64,000 nucleotides of DNA, taken from positions 310,001 through 374,000 of the forward strand of contig NZ_PJIL01000001.1 of the NCBI RefSeq assembly GCF_002929335.1, in the 5' to 3' direction. The stretch is from Arthrobacter sp. Y81 (lineage in GTDB: Bacteria > Actinomycetota > Actinomycetes > Actinomycetales > Micrococcaceae). A program made the translations under genes and the position numbers. The notes beneath the pieces were generated by a model. The model did not search any database, had not been told where the DNA came from, and worked only from the letters and a program-made list of their open reading frames with translations. Position 1 is the stretch's first letter; each line of letters begins with the position of its first letter. Below, piece after piece: positions 34,304-42,947 of this stretch.

Positions 34304-35188
34304 ATGTCAAACATTTTTGGTGCTCCCAAGGCCGGTGTCCCGAACGGGCCGGACGAATTCCGCACGGTTCCGTCCGGGGACACCGTCGGTTCGTATACCT
34401 CCTACCTGGACGCCCAAAAGGCGGTGGATTACCTTGCGGACCAGCAGTTTCCCGTTCAGCTGGTATCCATCGTGGGCAACGACCTGAAGATGGTGGAGCG
34501 CGTCACCGGTCGCCTGAGCTACCCCCGGGTCGCTTTGTCCGGCGCACTGAGCGGCATGTGGTTCGGCCTGTTTGTCGGCGTAATGCTGTCCTTTTTCTCG
34601 CCGACCGGCGGTTACTTCTCGATTGTGACCTCGGTGCTCATGGGTGCGGCGTTCTTTATGCTCTTCGGCATCGTCACTTACGCAACGCAACGCGGGAAGC
34701 GCGACTTCACCTCAACGAGCCAGGTGGTGGCAACGAACTACGACGTCGTCGTCGCCGTTGAAGCGTCCCATGAGGCGCGGCGCATGCTGCAGCAGCTGCC
34801 CATGACCACGTCGGACGCATCCGCCGGGGCCGCAGCGTACGGCCAGCGGGACTACCAGAACCAGCCGTTCCAGCAGCCCGGACAACAGCATGGGCCGCAG
34901 CAGGGAACAGGGCCCCAGCGGCCCGCCGGCTGGAACGATCCTTACGGCCAGAGGACGCCGGAAGCCGGGAACCAGCCGGCCGCCGGTGCCCACGCGGCCG
35001 GAGCCCCGGGTGCCGGACCGCAGGCTGCTGCCGAGGAACACCCACAGCACCGCGCGGCTCCCACGCCCCCCGTCCGCTACCCGGACCTGCCCGATGGCAG
35101 GCCGCAGTACGGTGTCCGCGTAACCGATGCGCCCAAACAGGAGGAAAGCCCCAAGCAGGGGCCGTCCGAGGGCGACACGCAGCAGTAG
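34304..35188 (+). CDS. General stress protein, YflT/GSP17M-type with membrane helices
   Basis: 294 residues. The N-terminal region has the stress-protein pattern SYTSYLDAQKAVDYLADQQFP and a ferredoxin-like fold, interrupted by two membrane helices (about 90-108, 113-132). The second half is a Gln/Pro/Gly/Ala-rich low-complexity tail of about 120 residues. ATG 34304 gives the family start MSNIFG; ATG 34286 is a longer alternative. Role unknown, with stress induction inferred from family naming. Divergent from the CBS/MgtE-N gene across 76 bases. Confidence 0.8.
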   Translation: MSNIFGAPKAGVPNGPDEFRTVPSGDTVGSYTSYLDAQKAVDYLADQQFPVQLVSIVGNDLKMVERVTGRLSYPRVALSGALSGMWFGLFVGVMLSFFSPTGGYFSIVTSVLMGAAFFMLFGIVTYATQRGKRDFTSTSQVVATNYDVVVAVEASHEARRMLQQLPMTTSDASAGAAAYGQRDYQNQPFQQPGQQHGPQQGTGPQRPAGWNDPYGQRTPEAGNQPAAGAHAAGAPGAGPQAAAEEHPQHRAAPTPPVRYPDLPDGRPQYGVRVTDAPKQEESPKQGPSEGDTQQ

Positions 35189-35198
35189 CCCGGGGACA

Positions 35199-35241
35199 CA
35201 TAAGGCCTCCGTCCGGACAAGATCCGGGCGGAGGCCTTATG
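35199..35241. terminator. Bidirectional terminator
   Basis: Arms 35199-35217 and 35223-35241 (19 positions, one non-Watson-Crick pair) around CAAGA. Shared by the stress-protein gene and the convergent aminopeptidase gene. Confidence 0.75.
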
Positions 35242-35249
35242 CGTAGGCC

Positions 35250-36842
35250 TTAGGGCTGCTGCTGGTCGATTTCCTGGTAGATGCCCGCCATCCAGGACTC
35301 GACGTCGTCGGCCTTGCGGGGGAGAGCCGCGCTGAGGTTGACCGGACCGTCTGCAGTCATCAGGATGTCGTCCTCGATCCGCACGCCGATGCCGCGGTAC
35401 TCCGCGGGAATCGCGAGGTCTTCGTTCTTGAAGTACAAACCGGGCTCGATCGTGAACACCATGCCGGGGGTGAGGACACCGTCCAAGTAGAGCTCGCGCT
35501 TGGCCTGGGCGCAGTCGTGCACGTCGAGGCCGAGGTGGTGGCTGGTGCCGTGGGGCATCCAGCGTCGGTGCTGTTGGCCCTCGGGGCTGATGGCCTCCTC
35601 GACGGACACAGGCAGCAGGCCCCACTCGGCCAGGCGCTCAGCCAGGACGGTGGTGGCGGCCGTGTGGATGTCCCGGAACTTGGTGCCCGGCAGGGCCGCG
35701 GCGAAGCCGGCGTCCGCAGCGTCCAGAACAGCTTCGTAGACCTTCCGCTGGACGTCGGTGAAGGTCCCGTTGGCTGGCAGCGTACGGGTGACGTCGGCGG
35801 TGTAGAGGGAATCAGCTTCAACGCCCGCGTCCAGCAGCAGCAGTTCGCCGGCGTTGACCGTACCCGTGTTCCGGGTCCAGTGCAGCACCGTGGCGTTGTT
35901 GCCCGAGGCCGCGATGGTGTCATACCCCAGCTCGTTGCCTTCTTCCCGGGCACGGGCGAAGAAGGCGCCTTCGACCACGCGTTCCCCGCGCTGGTGCGTC
36001 AGGGCGCGCGGAAGCGCCTTGACCACTTCGGTGAACCCTTCCACCGTGGCAGCCACCGCGATCTGCATCTGCTCGACCTCCCACTGGTCCTTGAGCAGGC
36101 GGAGCTCGGAGAGGGCTTCCGTGAGCTTCTCGTCGAGGGCGTCGAGCACGCCCAGGTCCAGGTTGTCCGGGTCCTTGGCCGTGTTGTACCGGGCAGTGTC
36201 CACGAGGGCGTCGATGTTCTCGTCCACCTTGCGCACCAGCCGGATGGAGATGCCGCCGATTTCGGGGGCGCCCACATTCTTGGTGATGGCGAGTTCAAGT
36301 TCGTCGATGTGCGCCGTGGCGAGGCCCAGCCTCCGCTCGAATTCCGCGAGCGTGGGCCGCGGACCGATCCAGAATTCGCCGGAGCGGGAGTCTGCGTAGA
36401 ACTGTTCGGTGTCCCGGCCGGCCAGGGGACGGAAGTAGAGCGTGGCGCGGTGGTTCCCGCCGTCGTCGCCCTTTCCTTCTTCAACCGGTTCCAGGATGAG
36501 TACAGCGTCCGGCTCGTGGTCCAGGCCCAGGCCGGTCAGGTGCGCGAAGCCGGAGTGGGGGCGGAAGCGGTAGTCGCAGTCGTTGGAGCGGACCTTCAGC
36601 GGCCCCGCGGGGACCACCAGGCGTTCGCCTTTGAACAGGTCCGAAATGGTGCGACGTCGATTGGCGGCGTGGTCGGCGACGGCGTCCCGATCGGGGAGCT
36701 CTTGTGCCGACGGCGCCCAATTGCTGGCCATAAAGGCCTTGAAGGCGTCGGAACTGGGCCGCTGCGAGCGGTTGTTGACGCGCTCTTCGAGGGGCTGGTT
36801 TGAGGTAGTTTCGCCGTTGTAGGCGTTATCTGCATCGTTCAC
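35250..36842 (-). CDS. pepP: Xaa-Pro aminopeptidase (M24B family)
   Basis: Removes N-terminal residues preceding proline from peptides, in the cytoplasm. 530 residues. The AMP_N domain occupies about 40-190. The pita-bread catalytic domain carries the five dinuclear-metal ligands: Asp in LLLDAGVE, Asp in TADVTRTL, His in GTSHHLGLDVHD, Glu in FTIEPGLYF, and Glu in GVRIEDDI. GTG 36842 is preceded by GACTAT six bases upstream, without a ribosome site. It may complete the use of imported peptides. Confidence 0.93.
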   Translation of the reverse strand: MNDADNAYNGETTSNQPLEERVNNRSQRPSSDAFKAFMASNWAPSAQELPDRDAVADHAANRRRTISDLFKGERLVVPAGPLKVRSNDCDYRFRPHSGFAHLTGLGLDHEPDAVLILEPVEEGKGDDGGNHRATLYFRPLAGRDTEQFYADSRSGEFWIGPRPTLAEFERRLGLATAHIDELELAITKNVGAPEIGGISIRLVRKVDENIDALVDTARYNTAKDPDNLDLGVLDALDEKLTEALSELRLLKDQWEVEQMQIAVAATVEGFTEVVKALPRALTHQRGERVVEGAFFARAREEGNELGYDTIAASGNNATVLHWTRNTGTVNAGELLLLDAGVEADSLYTADVTRTLPANGTFTDVQRKVYEAVLDAADAGFAAALPGTKFRDIHTAATTVLAERLAEWGLLPVSVEEAISPEGQQHRRWMPHGTSHHLGLDVHDCAQAKRELYLDGVLTPGMVFTIEPGLYFKNEDLAIPAEYRGIGVRIEDDILMTADGPVNLSAALPRKADDVESWMAGIYQEIDQQQP

Positions 36843-36915
36843 CGTCCCATAGTCTCACCAGCGGCGTGGCCGGGGCCACCGAACACTGCACCGGCCATCC
36901 ACACCGGGCATCTAC

Positions 36916-36921
36916 TAGGCT
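36916..36921 (+). promoter_or_regulatory. -10 box, leaderless start of the PHP gene
   Basis: TAGGCT 6 bases before GTG 36928. Confidence 0.5.
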
Positions 36922-36927
36922 GGGCAA

Positions 36928-37776
36928 GTGAGGATTGATCTGCATGCCCACTCGAATGTTTCCGACGGCACGGAGGCGCCCGCAACGGTGATGGCAGCCG
37001 CGGCAGCGGCGGGCCTTGACGTGGTGGCACTGACCGACCATGATTCCACCGACGGCTGGGCCGAGGCCTCCCTGGCGGCCCGCGCGGAAGGCGTCGCCCT
37101 CGTGCCGGGCATGGAGATTTCCTGCCGGACCGATGAGGGCATCAGCGTCCACCTCCTCAGCTACCTCCATGACCCCACGCATCCAGGCCTGCTGGAGGAG
37201 ATCACCAAGGCCAAGGACGCGCGACTCACCCGGGCTGAACGCATGGTCACGCTTCTTGCCGAGGACTACCCGCTGAGCTGGGACGACGTTATCCACCACG
37301 TGGCACCGGGCGCAACGCTGGGCCGGCCGCATATTGCCGACGCCCTGGTGGCGGCCGGCGTGGTTGCGGACCGGACCGAGGCCTTCGCGTCCATCCTGAC
37401 GTCCCATTCCCGGTACTTCGTTCAGCACTATGCTCCGGATCCGGCCGTGGCCGTGGCACTTGTCCGGGCGGCGGGCGGCGTGCCGGTGTTCGCCCACCCG
37501 GTGGCGTCCGCGCGCGGCCGTGTGGTGGGCAGGAGGACCTACCTGGAAATGATCGACGCCGGCCTGGCCGGCCTGGAGATCGAACACCGCGACAACCCTG
37601 AAGACGGACGGGCCTACCTGCGTGCGCTCGCCGAGGAGCACGGCCTGCTGGTGACGGGATCCTCGGACTACCACGGGACGGGCAAGCCGAACCTGCTGGG
37701 CGAAAACCTGACCTCCCCGGAGGTCCTGGCGAGGATCGAAGAGCAGGCCACCGGCACCGCCGTCGTGCGTCCGTGA
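36928..37776 (+). CDS. PHP-domain phosphoesterase (YciV/RNase AM-like)
   Basis: Metal-dependent phosphoesterase. Related proteins hydrolyse 3',5'-bisphosphonucleotides or trim RNA 5' ends. 282 residues. PHP metal motifs in order: DLHAHSNVSDG (4-14), LTDHDSTDGW (about 37-46), PGMEISC (about 62), a long insertion, VFAHPVAS (about 188) and TGSSDYHG (about 250). GTG 36928 is set by the -10 box. It is monocistronic and convergent with the methyltransferase gene over an inverted repeat. Confidence 0.88.
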   Translation: MRIDLHAHSNVSDGTEAPATVMAAAAAAGLDVVALTDHDSTDGWAEASLAARAEGVALVPGMEISCRTDEGISVHLLSYLHDPTHPGLLEEITKAKDARLTRAERMVTLLAEDYPLSWDDVIHHVAPGATLGRPHIADALVAAGVVADRTEAFASILTSHSRYFVQHYAPDPAVAVALVRAAGGVPVFAHPVASARGRVVGRRTYLEMIDAGLAGLEIEHRDNPEDGRAYLRALAEEHGLLVTGSSDYHGTGKPNLLGENLTSPEVLARIEEQATGTAVVRP

Positions 37777-37803
37777 ACTCTGCCGTTACCTCGTGAACCG
37801 CGC

Positions 37804-37869
37804 CCCAACTGGCTGGCAGTTAACGCTCTGAAAACCGCGAATGACGACGTTAAATGCGAGTCAGTTGGG
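37804..37869. repeat. Imperfect inverted repeat, REP-like
   Basis: Arms 37804-37825 and 37848-37869 match at 19 of 22 positions, with outer CCCAACTG/CAGTTGGG and inner TTAACG/CGTTAA. The right arm includes the last codons and stop of the DNA methyltransferase gene. No T-run is present, so it looks more like a dispersed palindromic element than a classical terminator. Confidence 0.55.
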
Positions 37870-38733
37870 TGGGAAAGACGTGAAAGTCGCGTGCGCGGCG
37901 AGGCGGCCCGCCATGACGTCGATGGCCGGCTGGTTCTGGTCCACGCAGACGAATTTCCGGCCGAGCTTGGCGGCCACGGCTCCGAGCGTGCCGGATCCGG
38001 CGAAGAAGTCCAGGCACCAGTCCCCCGGACGGCTTGAGGCGGCCACCACGCGGCGGATCAGGCCCTCGGGCTTCTGCGTCGGGTAGCCAGTCTTCTCCTT
38101 GCCGGTGGGGGAGACGATGGTGTGCCACCAGACGTCCGTGGGCAGCTTGCCCAGTTCCCTTTTTTCGGGAGTCACCAGGCCGGGTGCCATATACGGTTCG
38201 CGGTCCACTTCGGCGCTGTCGAAGTGGTACTTGGCCGGGTTCTTGACGTATACGAGGATGTTGTCGTGCTTGGTGGGCCAGCGGAACTTGGCGCGGGCGC
38301 CGTAATCGTAGGCCCAGATGATTTCGTTCAGGAAGCACTCGCGGCCAAAGATGGCATCCAGCATCACCTTGGCGTAGTGCACTTCCCGGTAGTCCAGGTG
38401 CAGGTACAGGGTGCCGTCGTCGGCCAGCAGCCGCCAGGCTTCCACGAGCCTTGGTTCCAGGAAGGACCAGTAGTCGCTGAACGCGTCGTCGTAGCTGTGC
38501 AGGGCGCCCTTGATCGTGTCGTAGGAGCGGCCCTTGAAGCCCACGCGGTCGCCGTCGCCGTCCGCGTTGCGCACCATGGTTGTCTGCTGGCGGCGCTGGG
38601 AGCGGCCCGTGTTAAAGGGCGGGTCGACGTAAATGAGTGTGAAGGCGCCGTCCGGCAGCGTTGGCAGGTACTCCGCGTTGTCCGCGTGTACCACCAGGTT
38701 GCTGCCGTCCGGCGCCCAGACGGTGTCAATCAT
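37861..38733 (-). CDS. Orphan beta-class DNA methyltransferase
   Basis: SAM-dependent N6-adenine or N4-cytosine methylase. 290 residues. Catalytic motif IV DPPF at 37-40 comes before motif X-like YPTQKPEGLIRRVV (217-230) and SAM motif I FFAGSGTLG (243-251), which is the beta-class order. The segment between motif IV and motif X is the probable target-recognition region. There is no restriction enzyme or specificity subunit beside it. It starts 8 bases after the helicase gene and is probably co-transcribed. It ends inside an inverted repeat. The recognition sequence cannot be told. Confidence 0.88.
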   Translation of the reverse strand: MIDTVWAPDGSNLVVHADNAEYLPTLPDGAFTLIYVDPPFNTGRSQRRQQTTMVRNADGDGDRVGFKGRSYDTIKGALHSYDDAFSDYWSFLEPRLVEAWRLLADDGTLYLHLDYREVHYAKVMLDAIFGRECFLNEIIWAYDYGARAKFRWPTKHDNILVYVKNPAKYHFDSAEVDREPYMAPGLVTPEKRELGKLPTDVWWHTIVSPTGKEKTGYPTQKPEGLIRRVVAASSRPGDWCLDFFAGSGTLGAVAAKLGRKFVCVDQNQPAIDVMAGRLAAHATFTSFPPN

Positions 38734-38741
38734 TGAAGGGT

Positions 38742-40472
38742 TTAGGCCTCGGTGTTGCCACGTTGCGCGCCGTCCTGCGCTGCGTTTCCGCCGGCCACCA
38801 CTTCGCCGTTGCGGCGGCGGGTGCGCGTGCGGCGGCGGGCGCGGGTGGCGCGGTCCACCTCGGCCGGTGCGGAAGCCGACGCGACCGCGGGTGCTGCCTC
38901 GGCTGCCGGAGCGGCTGCAGTGCTGCTGTCGGAAGTACGACGACGGCGGTCCCCTGAGCGTCCGCCGGCCTCGCTGCCGCTGCGGCGGGTATCGCGTCCG
39001 CCTGTGCGTCCGCTGTCCCGTCCGGCTCCGCGGGCACCGTCCTTTGCGTTGTCGCGGCCGCTGTCCCTTGCGCCACCGCGCCCGGGCTTCTTGCCGGTCT
39101 CGCCCAGATCCTCAAGGACCTCGGCATCGACGCCGGCCAGCACCCGCTTGTCGCGGGGCAGCCGGCCCTTGGTGCCTTCGGGGATGTCCAGCTCTTCGAA
39201 CAGGTGCGGCGAGGAGGAGTAGGTTTCCACCGGCTCGGGCACGCTCAGGCCAAGGGCCTTGTTGATCAGGCCCCAGCGCGGCATGTCGTCCCAGTCAACG
39301 AACGTGACGGCTGTGCCCTTGTTGCCGGCGCGTCCGGTGCGCCCAACGCGGTGCAGGTAGATCTTCTCGTCTTCGACGCACTGGTAGTTGATCACGTGCG
39401 TCACGTCGTCCACGTCGATGCCGCGGGCAGCGACGTCCGTGGCCACCAGGACATCAACCTTGTTGTTGCGGAAGGCCCGGAGGGCCTGCTCGCGGGCACC
39501 CTGGCCGAGGTCGCCGTGGATGGCGGCCGCAGCGAAGCCGCGATCCACCAGTTCCTCGGACACCTTGGCGGCGGTGCGCTTGGTCTTGGTGAAGATGATG
39601 GTGCGTCCGCGGCCGCGGGCCTGCAGGATGCGCGACACGACCTCGATCTTGTCCATGCTGTGCGCGCGGTAGATGAGCTGGCGGATGTCCCGCTTCGTGA
39701 GGCCCTCGTCGTCCGGGTCTGCCGCACGGATGTGGGTGGGCTGGGTCATGTAGCGTCGGGCCATGGCGATGACCGGGCCGGGCATCGTTGCGGAGAACAG
39801 CAGGGTCTGGCGGACGGCAGGGGTTCCGGCGATCAGCGTCTCGACGTCGGGCAGGAAGCCGAGGTCCAGCATTTCGTCGGCCTCATCGAGGATGACGATC
39901 TTGACGTTCTTCAGGCTCAGGTGCTTCTGCTTGTACAGGTCGATCAGGCGGCCGGGTGTACCGACAACAACTTCGACGCCCTTCTGCAGGGCATCCACCT
40001 GGGGCTCATAGGCGCGGCCGCCGTAAATCGTGGCGATGCGGGCGTTGCGCTTCTTGGCGGCGTTTTCCAGGTCCTTGGCCACCTGAACGGCCAGTTCACG
40101 GGTCGGCACAATCACGAGTGCCTGCGGTGCGCCCGGGACTGCCAGCTTGTCGAAGCCGGGGTCGTCGCGGCCCACGACGCGCTGCAGCGCGGGGATGCCG
40201 AAGCCCAGGGTCTTGCCGGTGCCGGTCTTGGCCTGGCCGATGATGTCGTGGCCGGCAAGGGCCACCGGCAGGGTCATCGCCTGGATGGGAAACGGGTGGG
40301 TGATCCCGGCATCGGCCAGGGATTCCACGATGTCGGCGCGGACGTTGAAGTCGGCAAAGGACTTCTCCTCGATCTCGTGAGGTTTTTCGTCCGAGATGAT
40401 GGTCTCTTCAGGCTCGATCGATTCCGTTCCGGAGTCGTCGGTCAGAAGTTGGTGCGTGTGCAATTCACTCAC
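38742..40472 (-). CDS. DEAD-box RNA helicase
   Basis: ATP-dependent RNA remodelling, RhlE/CsdA-like. 576 residues. Motifs in order: Q-motif (FADFNVRADIV..HPFPIQ), I AKTGTGKT, Ia PTREL, Ib TPGR, II DEAD, III SAT, then in domain 2 VATDVAARGIDV and VI HRVGRTGRAG. The C-terminal 130 residues are Arg/Gly/Asp-rich (GRGGARDSGRDNAKDGARG), a likely RNA-binding tail. GTG 40472 follows AAGGAAA. A long leader (40473-40761) precedes it. Recalled relative Rv3211. Confidence 0.93.
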   Translation of the reverse strand: MSELHTHQLLTDDSGTESIEPEETIISDEKPHEIEEKSFADFNVRADIVESLADAGITHPFPIQAMTLPVALAGHDIIGQAKTGTGKTLGFGIPALQRVVGRDDPGFDKLAVPGAPQALVIVPTRELAVQVAKDLENAAKKRNARIATIYGGRAYEPQVDALQKGVEVVVGTPGRLIDLYKQKHLSLKNVKIVILDEADEMLDLGFLPDVETLIAGTPAVRQTLLFSATMPGPVIAMARRYMTQPTHIRAADPDDEGLTKRDIRQLIYRAHSMDKIEVVSRILQARGRGRTIIFTKTKRTAAKVSEELVDRGFAAAAIHGDLGQGAREQALRAFRNNKVDVLVATDVAARGIDVDDVTHVINYQCVEDEKIYLHRVGRTGRAGNKGTAVTFVDWDDMPRWGLINKALGLSVPEPVETYSSSPHLFEELDIPEGTKGRLPRDKRVLAGVDAEVLEDLGETGKKPGRGGARDSGRDNAKDGARGAGRDSGRTGGRDTRRSGSEAGGRSGDRRRRTSDSSTAAAPAAEAAPAVASASAPAEVDRATRARRRTRTRRRNGEVVAGGNAAQDGAQRGNTEA

Positions 40473-40761
40473 AGGGGAGTTTCCTTATTCATTTGGGCAT
40501 TGGCGCCGCCTGCTCAACGGGGCCGGCCGCAAGGCCGTTCCGGAGCACGCTCGAGCGCGCAAGCAAATCCAGTGGAAGCCGATCGCGGGCTATCTAAATG
40601 CTGGCACTGGGGACCAGCGGGTGTATCTCAAGATCGCGTAGGGGCGGGCTTGTTGAATTCGTAAATCAAGGAAATCAACGACCGGGCATCCATTACTACT
40701 CATTCAGTCTAGCCGTTGAGCGCAACCATCCCTGACTGACGCCCCGTGCACGCCGCGCAAG
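40473..40761 (-). promoter_or_regulatory. Long 5' leader of the DEAD-box helicase gene
   Basis: 289 bases with no credible gene. A TAGACT hexamer about 250 bases upstream of the start (minus strand, near 40714) is a candidate -10. A GC stem (GGCCGGCCGCAAGGCC region, about 40523-40540) lies near the ribosome site. Cold-shock helicase genes often have long regulated leaders, so control here is plausible but unproven. Confidence 0.35.
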
Positions 40762-42231
40762 TCAGTCCACCAGCTCCAGCTTGATCTCCCGGGTGGCGAT
40801 GTCCGAAGAGAGAAGCCTCACCCGCACGGTGGTGCCGGATTCGAGCTCGCCGGGGCACCTGGCCGTCACCGCTGGGTCGGCGATCTGGATGATGCCGGAC
40901 GGTCCGTTGCCGTTCCCGTTGCCGTTCCCGTTCGGCTTGCCCGGTTTCGACCCCGAGATGACTACCGCGTCGAACTCCTGCCCGACGTGGTTGATGAGCA
41001 GGGCCGCCTCCACCGTGTCGAGGGCAAGGCGTTCCATCCGCGCTGCCAGCTGGTCCGAGGCGGCCATGATCTCCGGCAGGGAAGGGAGTGCCTCCCGGGC
41101 CCAGCCGGGAACAGCCGTGCGGTTGCTCAGCGCTTCACAGATCACCAGGACAAAACGGTCGATCAGCCGGCGCAGCGGGGCCGTGGTGTGCGCGTAGGCC
41201 GCCCCGATGGCCGACTGGATGGCAACCTCCGGAACCGTGCCGTCAAAGGGTGTGTAGCCTGCGCCCCGGAACAGCATGCCCGCGGAGTGCAGGATAGCCA
41301 GCTGCCGCGGGTCGGTGGGATCAAGGGACCTAAGGTACTCGCCGTAGCTGGCCTGGCCGTCCCAGGGCTTTCCCAGTGCGTGCGTTTGCCGCTTGAAATG
41401 CAGGAGGGAACGTTCATCCGGCGCCGGCATGGTGCGCAGGATGCCCACCTTGCCCTCGAGCATCAGGTCCGCGGCGGCCATGCCGGTCATCAGGGAAATC
41501 TGGGCGTTCCAGTCCTCCACAGGGAGGGGCGGCGCCGCGACGATGCGGTAGCCGCCGTCGGGCAGTTGCTGGATTTCCTGGTCCGGCATGTTCAGGCTGG
41601 CGCCGCCGCGCAGCCTCTCCAGTTCCACGCGTTTGAGCCCCACCTCCTTGAGGAGCTGCAGGACCGGGCCGGCGCCGCCCGAATCGAGGTCCTCCTGGAC
41701 GTTCTTATAGCTGAGTTTGGCCCGGCTCCGGATCCTGGCCCGGCGTACCAGCACCGACTGCACGTGCGCTGCCTCATCCAGCTCGAACTCCCAGACAAAC
41801 GCGGAGCACAATTGGCCGGAAAGCAGGCTGCCGGCGCTTTCGCTGATGACTTCCGGATGGAGCGGGATCCGCCCGTCGGGGGCGTAGAAGGTCTGCCCGC
41901 GGCGGCGGGTTTCGGCGTCGAGTGCCCCGCCGGGCTGCACGAAGGATGGCACATCGGCGATGGCGTAGAGCACCCTGTAGCCCCCGCCGGACCGTTCAAT
42001 GAACAGGGCCTGGTCCAGGTCCGTGGAGGAAGGGGGATCGATGGTCACGAATTCCACGTCGGTGAGGTCGAAGTCAGGCATCTTGTGCTCCGCAATGGCC
42101 GCCAGCGCATCTTGAAGGGCATCATCAGGGAAGGGGCCGGGAAGCGCCAACTCCGTCCGGAGCGCGTTCAGCGCCTCGGCCAGACGGTTGGTCTGCTCGT
42201 GGACACTTGGAGTCAGGCGATGATGTGACAC
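40762..42231 (-). CDS. RNB-domain ribonuclease (RNase II/R type)
   Basis: Processive 3'-5' exoribonuclease. 489 residues. The RNB active site is TIDPPSSTDLDQAL (about 65-78), with clustered Asp residues, followed by VLYAIADVPSFV. The APLRRLIDRFV motif is near 340. A C-terminal S1-like part follows (ARCPGELESGTTVRVRLLSS). It lacks the long N-terminal cold-shock domains of RNase R. GTG 42231 is chosen because TAATCT lies 7 bases upstream. The frame open to 42282 would overlap the divergent gene. Confidence 0.9.
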   Translation of the reverse strand: MSHHRLTPSVHEQTNRLAEALNALRTELALPGPFPDDALQDALAAIAEHKMPDFDLTDVEFVTIDPPSSTDLDQALFIERSGGGYRVLYAIADVPSFVQPGGALDAETRRRGQTFYAPDGRIPLHPEVISESAGSLLSGQLCSAFVWEFELDEAAHVQSVLVRRARIRSRAKLSYKNVQEDLDSGGAGPVLQLLKEVGLKRVELERLRGGASLNMPDQEIQQLPDGGYRIVAAPPLPVEDWNAQISLMTGMAAADLMLEGKVGILRTMPAPDERSLLHFKRQTHALGKPWDGQASYGEYLRSLDPTDPRQLAILHSAGMLFRGAGYTPFDGTVPEVAIQSAIGAAYAHTTAPLRRLIDRFVLVICEALSNRTAVPGWAREALPSLPEIMAASDQLAARMERLALDTVEAALLINHVGQEFDAVVISGSKPGKPNGNGNGNGNGPSGIIQIADPAVTARCPGELESGTTVRVRLLSSDIATREIKLELVD

Positions 42232-42238
42232 GAAAGTC

Positions 42239-42244
42239 AGATTA
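42239..42244 (-). promoter_or_regulatory. -10 box, leaderless start of the RNB ribonuclease gene
   Basis: TAATCT on the minus strand, 7 bases before GTG 42231. Confidence 0.5.
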
Positions 42245-42260
42245 GCTCGATTTGCGCCAT

Positions 42261-42266
42261 TAGTCT
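42261..42266 (+). promoter_or_regulatory. -10 box, leaderless start of the ferritin-like gene
   Basis: TAGTCT 6 bases before ATG 42273. It lies back to back with the RNB gene's box, so two leaderless promoters share about 40 bases. Confidence 0.5.
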
Positions 42267-42272
42267 TGACTG

Positions 42273-42947
42273 ATGAGCTCATCCCCGGCTGACACCGCTC
42301 GTTACAACCGCTTCGTGGCAGACCTGTTCGGAATGATGGCCTACGGGGAGCTGTCGGCCTTCGAGAGGTTCTCCGCGGACGCGCGGTATTCGCCCAACCT
42401 CCACGACCGTGCCGTGCTTGGCAGGATTGCCGTGGTGGAGTTCCGGCACTACGAGCTGGTGAGCTCCCGGCTGGCCAGTATGAACATCGACGCCGAGGAC
42501 GCCATGCTGCCGTTCCAGGCTGCCGTGGATTACTTCCACTCGCGGACGCGCCCGGGGGACTGGTTCGAATCTCTGATGAAGGCCTACGTCATCGACACGG
42601 TCTCAGCCGACTTCTATCGGGCCATCTCGCAGTATGTGGATGCCGCCACGCGCGAACTCATCGAACAGATCCAGGACTCCGAAGAAACCACCGAGGTCCT
42701 CCGCGAACGGCTCAAAAGCGCACTGGCCGATGACCCCAGGCTCGCGTCAAGACTTGCGCTCTGGGGTAGGCGGCTGCTGGGCGAAGCATTGACCCAGGCA
42801 CAGCGCGTCAGCTACGAGCACACCTTCCTGGCAAGCCTGATCGGCGGCGAGGACAACGCCGCAACGAAAGAGCTGGTCAGCGGGCTGATCTCCGGCCTGG
42901 CGGGGAACCATTCACGGCGTATGACGCAGCTCGGCCTGACCGGCTAG
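42273..42947 (+). CDS. Ferritin-like fold protein (MiaE_2 type)
   Basis: 224 residues. Helical ferritin-like diiron pattern: [23 protein letters not shown] (E-x-x-H, about 53-56) and later helices with YEHTFLASL. This is the family that actinobacterial annotations call tRNA-(ms2io6A)-hydroxylase-like. True MiaE activity is not established in actinobacteria. Start fixed by the leaderless box. Its stop overlaps the end of thiE by four bases in convergent orientation. Neighbours are an RNase, an RNA helicase and MoeZ, as recalled for the Rv3206c-Rv3211 region. Confidence 0.82.
   Translation: MSSSPADTARYNRFVADLFGMMAYGELSAFERFSADARYSPNLHDRAVLGRIAVVEFRHYELVSSRLASMNIDAEDAMLPFQAAVDYFHSRTRPGDWFESLMKAYVIDTVSADFYRAISQYVDAATRELIEQIQDSEETTEVLRERLKSALADDPRLASRLALWGRRLLGEALTQAQRVSYEHTFLASLIGGEDNAATKELVSGLISGLAGNHSRRMTQLGLTG

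Noticed and set aside
42232..42282. Longer N-terminus for the RNB ribonuclease
   Set aside because: It would cover its own -10 box and overlap the divergent MiaE-like gene. No ribosome site is present.
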